Origin: Candidatus Omnitrophota bacterium
GTDB lineage: Bacteria; Omnitrophota; Koll11; Gygaellales; JAQTUY01
Assembly: GCA_028707105.1 (NCBI GenBank)
Contig: JAQTUY010000007.1
Coordinates: 1-10,741, forward strand
Direction of reading: 5' to 3'
DNA length: 10,741 bases
A program made the position numbers and the translations under genes. Below the pieces are notes generated by a model. It saw nothing but the letters and a program-made list of their open reading frames with translations. It was not told where the DNA came from and did not search any database. Positions 5,011 through 10,741 of this stretch are shown in pieces (the first letter of the stretch is position 1; each line of letters starts with the position of its first letter).

Positions 5011-5796
5011 ATGGCCAAGAAGGTTTTAGTGTGCGCTACGAATTTTGGGGTGTGGGCAGAGGAATTGCAGGGGCCCTGGGATGAATTAAAAAAAGCGGGA
5101 TTGGACGTGACATTGGCAACTCCGCAGGGGAAAAAGCCGTTACCGTTAAAAATAAGCGTTGATCCGGATTTCATCGATCCGATGCTTAAAAAATTGCCGG
5201 GATTAAACCCAAAAGTAAATCCTAAGTTTGTTTGTGACCGGACAAAAGAGTTAGTCCAGAGTGATGAATGGGCCCATCCCATTAAGCTATCTGACGCAAA
5301 AATGTCCGATTACGATGCTATCGTGGGCACCGGCGGTTTGGGAGCGATGATGGATCTGGCTCCCAACAAGTACTTTCGGGGCCTGATCTACGAAGCCTAT
5401 TATTCCAATAAACTGATAGCGACACTCTGTTATGCTACGGCGGCTCTTATTTGGATAAGGGACCCTAAAGACGCCTATCACAGTATCATCAAAGGGAAAA
5501 GAGTTGTCTGCCATCCCCGGGCCTGGGATTTCGAGGATAACGTTACTTTGGAACTATGGGGCGCTACGGAAGATAACAAAGGAACAGACGCGGTATACGC
5601 GGGTTTTCTGTATCCCCTGGAAGATATCGCCAGGGACGCGGTAGGGCCCGGAGGCCGCTGTATCGGAGATCCCCAGGCAACGCGGGACAACCCCAAAGTT
5701 GAATTTGATTGGCCTTTTATAACGGGGAATTCCGTTGAGTCTTCAATCGCTTTCGGTAAAAAGATAGTGGAAGTATTGAATTCAAAAGGTATTTAG
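5011..5796 (+). CDS. DJ-1/PfpI (Hsp31-like) family protein
   Basis: A 261-residue protein of the DJ-1/PfpI class I glutamine-amidotransferase-like superfamily, in the longer Hsp31-like size range. N-terminal KKVLVCATNFGVW is the first strand. YDAIVGTGGLGAMMDL (101-116) corresponds to the usual D-x-I-x-x-P-G-G-H-G segment. The nucleophile elbow is ATLCYATAAL, giving C140 as the predicted reactive Cys. WPFITGNSVESS (234-245) is the typical closing segment. Odd points: the residue after the nucleophile is Tyr instead of the usual His, and the PGG of the oxyanion region is TGG, so the classical Cys-His pair is altered. Relatives act as chaperones, glyoxalase-type hydrolases or deglycases; no one activity is favoured. 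It may protect thiols or metal centres under stress. Confidence 0.85.
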   Translation: MAKKVLVCATNFGVWAEELQGPWDELKKAGLDVTLATPQGKKPLPLKISVDPDFIDPMLKKLPGLNPKVNPKFVCDRTKELVQSDEWAHPIKLSDAKMSDYDAIVGTGGLGAMMDLAPNKYFRGLIYEAYYSNKLIATLCYATAALIWIRDPKDAYHSIIKGKRVVCHPRAWDFEDNVTLELWGATEDNKGTDAVYAGFLYPLEDIARDAVGPGGRCIGDPQATRDNPKVEFDWPFITGNSVESSIAFGKKIVEVLNSKGI

Positions 5797-5838
5797 TTTT
5801 TTGTTTTTACTTGAAGAAAAAATCTAAAAGGGAGGAGT

Positions 5839-7188
5839 ATGCCTAAAAGGACAGATATTATAGTAATTGGCGGCGGTCCCGCGGGAGTAGTTTGCGCTGT
5901 AACCGCGAGAAAATACTATCCCGGTAAGAGCATTATGGTGATCAAGGATGTTTCGGAGGGGGTGATCCCGTGCGGGATCCCTTATATGTTCGCCAGTCTC
6001 AATAATCCCGATGAGAATAAATTAGGGATGGCTCCTTTGGAAAAGAACAACGTTGAGCTAGTGGTTGATAGGGCTTTGAAGTTGAATAGGAAAGAAAAAA
6101 CAATAGAGACAGAAAGCAAAAACAGCTATGTTTATGAAAAATTAGTTTTAGCAGTCGGCTCAATTCCGTTGATCTTGCCGATTAAAGGGATAGATAAGCA
6201 AGGAGTTTACCCGATCAATAAAGAAATGGGGTATTTGAAGGGCGTTATAGAACAGATCAAGCGCTGTAAAAATGTTCTGGTAATAGGCGGAGGGTTTATC
6301 GGAGTGGAATTTGCCGATGAACTTTCTAAGCTAAAAGGGGTCAATGTTACTTTGGTAGAAATGCTGCCTCACTTACTGGCCAATTCATTTGATACGGAAT
6401 TTTCACAAATGGCCGAGGCGCGTTTAAAGGAAAAAGGCGTCGTTGTTCTAACGAATACAAAGGTTGAAGAGATAATCGGCCAGGATAAAGTTGAAAAGGT
6501 AAGATTTAGCGACGGCAGAGAAATTCCCGTGGAGGGGATTATCCTTGGCGCAGGCTCAAGGCCGAATGTAAAGATGGCGGTAGACGCCGGTTTGGAGATT
6601 GGGGCCTGTAAAGGTATTTTAACCGATGAGTATATGCGCGCCTCAGTGGATCCGGATATTTTCGCGATCGGGGATTGCGCCTGTAAAAGAGATTTTTATA
6701 CGCGTAAAGCGATTCCGGTAATGTTGGCTTCTACAGCAACGGCTGAAGCCAGGATCGCGGGAGCAAATCTTTATCAGATCAAAGTTATCCGTGAGAATAA
6801 AGGCACGATCGCCATTTATTCTACTTATATTGACGGATTGGTCCTGGGATCAGCCGGTCTTACCGAGAGAACGGCCCGTGAGGAAGGTTTTGAGATCGTC
6901 GTGGGCAGTATTGACGGGGTTGATAAGCATCCCGCGACGTTACCGGGTGCATGCAAAGGGAAGATAAAATTAATTTTTTCAAAACAGTCGGGGATCATCC
7001 TGGGAGGCCAGGTAAGCTGCGGTATGTCGTGCGCGCAAATGATAAACATCATAGGCGTCGCGATCCAAAAACGGATGTCGGCTACAGAATTGGAGACTTT
7101 GCAGGTAGCGACCCATCCTTACTTGACCAGCGCCCCGACTATGTTTCCCATAGTTTTAGCGGCTCAGGATGTCTATGGGAAAATATAG
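5839..7188 (+). CDS. FAD-dependent pyridine nucleotide-disulfide oxidoreductase (CoA disulfide reductase / NADH oxidase-like)
   Basis: A 449-residue flavoprotein of the class with one redox-active Cys (CoA disulfide reductase, NADH oxidase, NAD(P)H polysulfide reductase). The N-terminal FAD motif is IIVIGGGPAGVV (7-18). The active Cys is C45 in VIPCGIPY, matching the family's CG(L/I)PY. The NAD(P)H-binding motif is VLVIGGGFIGVEFADEL, the second FAD motif is IFAIGDCA, and the C-terminal dimerisation domain ends with ATHPYLTSAPT. A CGMSC pair (C394, C398) in that domain is an extra feature that could bind metal or form a disulfide. No rhodanese domain is fused. Likely role: NAD(P)H-driven reduction of a disulfide, persulfide, polysulfide or O2, perhaps supplying electrons or sulfide. 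GGGAGG lies upstream of the ATG. Confidence 0.88.
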   Translation: MPKRTDIIVIGGGPAGVVCAVTARKYYPGKSIMVIKDVSEGVIPCGIPYMFASLNNPDENKLGMAPLEKNNVELVVDRALKLNRKEKTIETESKNSYVYEKLVLAVGSIPLILPIKGIDKQGVYPINKEMGYLKGVIEQIKRCKNVLVIGGGFIGVEFADELSKLKGVNVTLVEMLPHLLANSFDTEFSQMAEARLKEKGVVVLTNTKVEEIIGQDKVEKVRFSDGREIPVEGIILGAGSRPNVKMAVDAGLEIGACKGILTDEYMRASVDPDIFAIGDCACKRDFYTRKAIPVMLASTATAEARIAGANLYQIKVIRENKGTIAIYSTYIDGLVLGSAGLTERTAREEGFEIVVGSIDGVDKHPATLPGACKGKIKLIFSKQSGIILGGQVSCGMSCAQMINIIGVAIQKRMSATELETLQVATHPYLTSAPTMFPIVLAAQDVYGKI

Positions 7189-7215
7189 CTGGAGATCCGA
7201 TCAGGAAGCTAAATT

Positions 7216-8067
7216 ATGAAGCAGATAGTTGTTATCAGCGGAAAAGGCGGCACGGGTAAGACAGTAATTACCGGGGCGTTCGCTTCTTTAGCCAAAAATA
7301 AGGTTATGGTTGATTGCGATGTGGACGCGGCAGATCTGCATTTATTGTTGCAGCCAAGGATTAAGGAGCGCCATGACTTTAGAAGCGGCTTAAGCGCGGC
7401 GCTTGATAAGAAGGTCTGCCAGCAATGCGGAAAGTGTATCGCGGCCTGCAGGTTTAACGCGATAAGCGAGAATTTTGTGATCGATCCCGTTTCCTGCGAA
7501 GGGTGCGGGTTTTGCAGCTATATTTGCCCGGTAGGCGCCATCAAGATGGAAGAGAATCTTGCCGGGGAGTGGTTTATTTCCGAAACGCGTTTTGGCCCAA
7601 TGGTGCACGCTAAACTCGGGATCGCTGAGGAGAATTCGGGCAAGCTTGTTTCTCTGGTAAGAAAACAGGCAAAAGAACTGGCGGAGAAAGGAAATTTCGA
7701 TTGGGTGATCATTGACGGAGCCCCGGGGATAGGATGTCCGGTTATCGCGTCGCTTTCCGGGATAGATTGCGCGGTCGTAGTGACTGAGCCGACGTTATCC
7801 GGTTTACATGATGCCTCCAGGGTTATTGAAGTAACCAGGCATTTCAATACGCCGGCCCGGCTGATAATTAATAAATATGATCTAAACCCGGATATGTCCC
7901 GGAAGATAGAAGAATATTGTTCAGATAACGGGATACCGGTTATCGGCAAGGTCAGGTTTGACGAAACAGTTGTAGAATCGATGGTCGAAGGTAAGACTAT
8001 AATTGAGTATAAGGATTCGGCGGTTAAAGACGAGATCTGCCGGATCTGGGAAAAACTCCGGGATTAA
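7216..8067 (+). CDS. MinD-family ATPase with inserted 2x[4Fe-4S] ferredoxin domain (copy 2)
   Basis: A 283-residue second COG1149 protein. Walker A is GKGGTGKTV (9-17). The inserted ferredoxin has complete motifs C68/C71/C74/C78 and C94/C97/C100/C104. The second nucleotide motif is WVIIDGAPGIGCPVIASL, followed by VVVTEPTLSGLHD. In the ORP cluster of sulfate reducers the two ferredoxin-MinD genes are usually side by side; here about 2.6 kb with three redox or CoA-related genes lies between them. AGGAAG lies upstream of the ATG, 27 bases after the flavoprotein gene ends. A working guess is that the two copies form a heterodimer that uses ATP and electrons to load or release a metal cluster. Confidence 0.93.
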   Translation: MKQIVVISGKGGTGKTVITGAFASLAKNKVMVDCDVDAADLHLLLQPRIKERHDFRSGLSAALDKKVCQQCGKCIAACRFNAISENFVIDPVSCEGCGFCSYICPVGAIKMEENLAGEWFISETRFGPMVHAKLGIAEENSGKLVSLVRKQAKELAEKGNFDWVIIDGAPGIGCPVIASLSGIDCAVVVTEPTLSGLHDASRVIEVTRHFNTPARLIINKYDLNPDMSRKIEEYCSDNGIPVIGKVRFDETVVESMVEGKTIIEYKDSAVKDEICRIWEKLRD

Positions 8068-8079
8068 AATAAGGATCCT

Positions 8080-9069
8080 ATGGATAACCGGGATATTCAT
8101 GTCCTGAAATACTTTTCATCATTTGTGAGTGTTTCTAACGGGAAGGTGATCAATATTACCGAGCCAACGCTTACTTTTTGCCCGCTGGCGAAGCATTTAT
8201 ATAAGGATTTTAGCGGTATCCGGAGCAATGACAAGGAAGCTATTAAAAAAGCTATAAAAAATGCGGTCGAATTAAAAATAAAAGACCATGGATTTTTCAC
8301 TGATCAAAGGAAAATTTCGTCCGATCGTGTCGCGATACCGTATGGCGCATCGGAGATGATCAGTTTCGCGTTAAAAAAAAAGGCTATCGACGCGGCAGTG
8401 ATGGTTTGTGAGGGGGCGGGAACGGTTATCGCGGAAAAACCGGAAATTGCCCAGGGTATCGGCGCTCGAATGAACAGCCTGTTGCTGACCTCGCCCATTA
8501 GGGGGATCATCAAAAAGCTCAAAGCTTCCGGCTGCCGGGTGTTATTTGAAAACGCGCTTATTGACCAGGCGCGGGGCGTCCAGGAAGCGATCGGCGCGGG
8601 ACAGAAGATTATCGCTGTTACTGTATGCGGTCATTCAGCCGAAGATCTGGAAATATTGCGCGTATTAGAAAAACAAAATAAAGTTAAAATAATCTCCCTG
8701 GCGGTATGCACCACTGGTATAGCCCAGGATAAAGTCAAGATGATACGCGACCATGCTGATCTGGTCTGGGGCTGCGCTTCCTTAGATATTCGCCGGATGA
8801 TCGGGCCTTCGGCTATAATGCAGCTTTCCCGGGAAATCCCCGTTTTTGTTTTAACAAAAAAAGGGATGGATTTTGTTTCGGCTTACTCCGGCGAAGAAAA
8901 ATTTATAAAAAATTTGGATATTCAGAAACAGTATCTTCTTTCAAGTGAGCCAAACGGACAATGCGTGCAGCTGGGGGATTTTAAGGCGTTTATCAGGGAA
9001 TCTAAGCTTCCGGTTGGCGCCCGGAAAGAACCCAGGTTTGAAGATAAGAATGAGCATGCTTTTTTATAG
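8080..9069 (+). CDS. DUF2099 protein (methanogenesis marker protein 8 family)
   Basis: A 329-residue protein matching, by recalled sequence pattern, DUF2099 / methanogenesis marker 8 (TIGR03275). Supporting segments are ITEPTLTFCPL (26-36), IPYGASEMIS (86-95), AAVMVCEGAGTV (105-116), IAQGIGARM (123-131), ALIDQARGVQEAI (159-171), ITVCGH-type VTVCGHSAED (181-190), VCTTGI (209-214) and WGCASLDIRR (230-239). It has seven cysteines (34, 110, 152, 183, 210, 232, 295), several in conserved-looking spots that could be metal or Fe-S ligands. The family is named for its presence in methanogens; its biochemical role is not established. Here it lies 12 bases after a ferredoxin-MinD ATPase and just before a NifU-like scaffold, with no methanogenesis gene in view, which points to a metal-cluster or redox role. 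AAGGA (8071-8075) is the likely ribosome site. Confidence 0.8.
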   Translation: MDNRDIHVLKYFSSFVSVSNGKVINITEPTLTFCPLAKHLYKDFSGIRSNDKEAIKKAIKNAVELKIKDHGFFTDQRKISSDRVAIPYGASEMISFALKKKAIDAAVMVCEGAGTVIAEKPEIAQGIGARMNSLLLTSPIRGIIKKLKASGCRVLFENALIDQARGVQEAIGAGQKIIAVTVCGHSAEDLEILRVLEKQNKVKIISLAVCTTGIAQDKVKMIRDHADLVWGCASLDIRRMIGPSAIMQLSREIPVFVLTKKGMDFVSAYSGEEKFIKNLDIQKQYLLSSEPNGQCVQLGDFKAFIRESKLPVGARKEPRFEDKNEHAFL

Positions 9070-9092
9070 ATAAAAATATACGGGGGATCTAT

Positions 9093-9488
9093 ATGAAAAA
9101 TCCGGGGAACAAGGAAGAGACTTTTGGCTATCCTCAAAAAGTCATTAATCTCTTGAATGACCCGAAATTCTTCGGCAGGATGAACGATCCTACCGCCTCG
9201 TCTTATCTAAAAGGGCCATGCGGGGACTCTATGGAGTTTTATTTGGTCATAGAAGATAAAAAGATCAGCGATATCAAATATTACACAGATGGCTGCGGAG
9301 CCACAAGGGCGTGTGCCGCGATGGTTGCCTATTTGGCTTACGGCAGGACTGTCAGCGAAGCCTTGGGTATTTCAGCGGGAGAAGTTACCAGGCGATTAAA
9401 AGGCCTGCCGGATGATCATCTGCATTGTTCGATACTCGCGGTCAGTACGCTTTATCGGGCGATAGCGGATTATTTACTCGCGAATTAA
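9093..9488 (+). CDS. NifU/IscU-like iron-sulfur cluster assembly scaffold
   Basis: A 131-residue NifU N-terminal domain protein. The three cluster-ligand cysteines and the conserved Asp are present: GPCGDS (C43, D45), DGCGATRAC (C68, plus C74) and HCSILAV (C112). The scaffold builds a transient Fe-S cluster and passes it to carriers or targets. It lacks the C-terminal Nfu and central [2Fe-2S] domains of full NifU. The IscU-type LPPVK loop (chaperone contact) is not present as such; RLKGLPDDHLHCS occupies that region, so delivery may not depend on HscA-type chaperones. No cysteine desulfurase gene is in the window. The next gene encodes the Mrp carrier, an obvious receiver for its cluster. Confidence 0.9.
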   Translation: MKNPGNKEETFGYPQKVINLLNDPKFFGRMNDPTASSYLKGPCGDSMEFYLVIEDKKISDIKYYTDGCGATRACAAMVAYLAYGRTVSEALGISAGEVTRRLKGLPDDHLHCSILAVSTLYRAIADYLLAN

Positions 9489-9504
9489 CTAAGGAGATAT
9501 TTGG

Positions 9505-10332
9505 ATGGCCCAAATGAATAGTCATGACCTACAAGAGCAGGAAAAGCGGCTCAAAGAAAAGATCTCCCAGATAAAGCATCCTTTTATTGTCATGAGCGGT
9601 AAGGGCGGGGTGGGGAAGACGACGGTAGCGGTCAATCTTGCCTACGCGCTTTCTCTTACCGGCAAGATGACCGGTATTTTGGATATCGATCTTCACGGGC
9701 CTAATATCGCGAAAATGCTGGGGATAGAACAACAATCAATACGCGCTTTTGAATCCGGGATAGAGCCGGTTGAAGTTAGCGATAATCTTAAGGCGGTGAG
9801 CATTGCTCTTTTGGGCCATGATCCCGATCAGCCGATAATTTGGCGCGGGCCCGCTAAAGCCGCGGTAATCCGGCAATTTTTAAGCGATGTGAATTGGGGC
9901 AGCCTGGATTATCTGATCATTGATTCGCCCCCGGGGACAGGGGATGAGCCTTTAAGCGCCTGCCAGTTAATTCCTAATGCCAGCGGGATCATTATTGTGA
10001 CTACGCCGCAGGATGTCGCTTTGCTGGATGCGCGAAAAAGCATTCTATTCGCCAGAGAAATAAAGATACCGGTAGCCGGGATCATTGAGAATATGAGCGG
10101 GTTTATTTGTCCGCATTGCCAGGCAGAAACAGACATTTTTAAGAAAGGCGGAGGCGAGAAGATCGCGCGGGAGCTAAAAGTCCCTTTTTTAGGAAGGGTG
10201 CCGCTGCAACCGGAGTTTGTGGAGTTTGGCGATAAGGGGACACCATTTGTTTCTTTCCAGCAAAAGTCAAAATCAGCCGAGGCCTTTATGGGTATAGTGG
10301 ACAGAATAAAAGAATTTGTCGGAGACAAATAA
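9505..10332 (+). CDS. mrp: Mrp/ApbC (NBP35-type) iron-sulfur cluster carrier ATPase
   Basis: A 275-residue P-loop ATPase. The N-terminal helix (about 5-24) is charged. Walker A is GKGGVGKTT (32-40), DIDLHGPNIAKMLG (60-73) and WRGPAKAAVIRQFL are Mrp hallmarks, SPPGTGDE (141-148) is the switch region, and CPHC (202-205) is the CxxC that binds a bridging Fe-S cluster between two subunits. Function in the family: receives a cluster from a scaffold and inserts it into target proteins. It lacks the N-terminal DUF59/MIP18 domain and the C-terminal NifX-like fusion found in some ORP-cluster Mrp proteins; the NifX-like parts are separate genes here. AAGGAG (9491-9496) precedes the ATG by 8 bases. Its stop overlaps the next start by one base (TAATG). 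Confidence 0.93.
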   Translation: MAQMNSHDLQEQEKRLKEKISQIKHPFIVMSGKGGVGKTTVAVNLAYALSLTGKMTGILDIDLHGPNIAKMLGIEQQSIRAFESGIEPVEVSDNLKAVSIALLGHDPDQPIIWRGPAKAAVIRQFLSDVNWGSLDYLIIDSPPGTGDEPLSACQLIPNASGIIIVTTPQDVALLDARKSILFAREIKIPVAGIIENMSGFICPHCQAETDIFKKGGGEKIARELKVPFLGRVPLQPEFVEFGDKGTPFVSFQQKSKSAEAFMGIVDRIKEFVGDK

Positions 10333-10741
10333 TGAAACGCGCGTTTAAATACATTTATGGCCCGGTGCCTTCCTGGAGATTGGGGAGTTCTTTAGGCATA
10401 GACCCTGTTTCCAAAGGAAGAAAAATATGCAGTTTTGATTGTGTTTATTGCCAGATCGGTAAAGCCGGACTATTCATTAAAGAAAGAAAAAGATTCATCG
10501 ATACCGGAGAGATCATCGCGGAATTAGCCGGCTTGCCTCCCCTAAAGATAGATTATTTAACATTTTCGGGAGCCGGGGAGCCGACATTGGCTGAAAATTT
10601 AGGAGAGATGATCAAGGCGGTGAAGGCGATCCGCCCGGAGCCGATCGCGGTTATAACTAACGGTTCTCTGATGACGCAAGCTGATGTCAGGCAAGAATTA
10701 GCTTTAGCAGATTTCGTTATTGCTAAGCTGGATGCTTATTC
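10332..10741 (+). CDS. Radical SAM protein (COG0731-like), N-terminal part, cut by window edge
   Basis: The open frame starts at the ATG overlapping the mrp stop and runs off the right edge after 136 complete codons. It opens with KYIYGPVPSWRLGSSLGIDP, close to the YGPVPSRRLGRSLG opening of COG0731 radical SAM proteins, followed by the [4Fe-4S]-binding motif CSFDCVYC (C33, C37, C40; C-x3-C-x2-C). Further markers are YLTFSGAGEPTL (the GGE-like SAM-binding segment, about 75-86) and AVITNGSL. COG0731 includes relatives of the tRNA wyosine enzyme TYW1, but many bacterial members have unknown substrates. The translational overlap with mrp ties it to Fe-S delivery; it may be a client whose own cluster Mrp supplies. 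The full length cannot be seen. Confidence 0.88.
   Translation, partial: MKRAFKYIYGPVPSWRLGSSLGIDPVSKGRKICSFDCVYCQIGKAGLFIKERKRFIDTGEIIAELAGLPPLKIDYLTFSGAGEPTLAENLGEMIKAVKAIRPEPIAVITNGSLMTQADVRQELALADFVIAKLDAY

Noticed and set aside
5797..5838. Imperfect A/T stem (T-runs then A-runs) as a terminator
   Set aside because: The stem is weak, has no G-C base and no T-run after it; the downstream gene has only a ribosome site, so read-through is likely.
1291..10332. Nitrogenase assembly locus (because of NifX-like and NifU-like proteins)
   Set aside because: No nifHDK, nifE, nifN or nifB is present. Ferredoxin-MinD ATPases and Mrp point to an orange-protein-type cluster instead.
1..10741. CRISPR arrays, tRNA or rRNA genes, insertion sequences
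   Set aside because: No regularly spaced repeats, no tRNA or rRNA signatures and no transposase were seen on either strand.

Overview
The window is a dense, one-directional stretch of bacterial DNA. All 17 genes are on the + strand. Gaps inside the main gene run are at most 73 bases, and several starts overlap the preceding stop. Strong Shine-Dalgarno sequences, a textbook sigma-70 promoter and bacterial gene families point to a bacterium. The many 4Fe-4S and Fe-Mo cofactor-type proteins, and the absence of any obviously aerobic gene, suggest an anaerobe. I cannot place it securely. An uncultured lineage such as Omnitrophota, or a Desulfobacterota/Nitrospirota-like group, would fit, but that is inference from gene content only.

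Layout. Bases 1-305 hold no convincing gene. They contain GC-rich palindromes (23-42) and a chain of four stem-loops (73-266) that may be a structured RNA. A clear promoter (306-334) with a Fur-box-like palindrome over its start site (337-359) drives a Fur-family regulator gene (370-843). A second, nearly identical palindrome (864-886) lies before the next gene. From 907 to the right edge there appears to be one long operon. Its order is: a glycine-rich DUF5320 protein; two NifX/NafY-type (orange-protein-like) cluster-binding proteins; a small encapsulated-ferritin-type protein; an AdoMet decarboxylase-like protein; a glycine-rich zinc-ribbon protein; a SAM methyltransferase; a MinD-type ATPase with inserted ferredoxin; a CoA-binding protein; a DJ-1/PfpI protein; a CoA-disulfide-reductase-like flavoprotein; a second ferredoxin-MinD ATPase; a DUF2099 protein (methanogenesis marker 8 family); a NifU/IscU-like scaffold; an Mrp/ApbC Fe-S carrier; and a radical SAM protein cut by the window edge.

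How it may work together. The core (NifX-like proteins, two ferredoxin-MinD ATPases, Mrp) matches the gene content of the orange protein (ORP) cluster known from sulfate reducers. In that system the small protein binds a Mo-Cu-sulfide cluster and partners with MinD-type ATPases. Here the core is extended by an Fe-S scaffold, an iron-storage-type protein, redox enzymes and a methanogen-type marker protein. The two Fur-like boxes suggest that the set responds to iron or a related metal. The simplest reading is an iron-responsive metallocluster assembly, storage and delivery locus. What the cluster serves, and how the SpeD-like, DUF2099 and methyltransferase proteins fit in, cannot be told from sequence alone.
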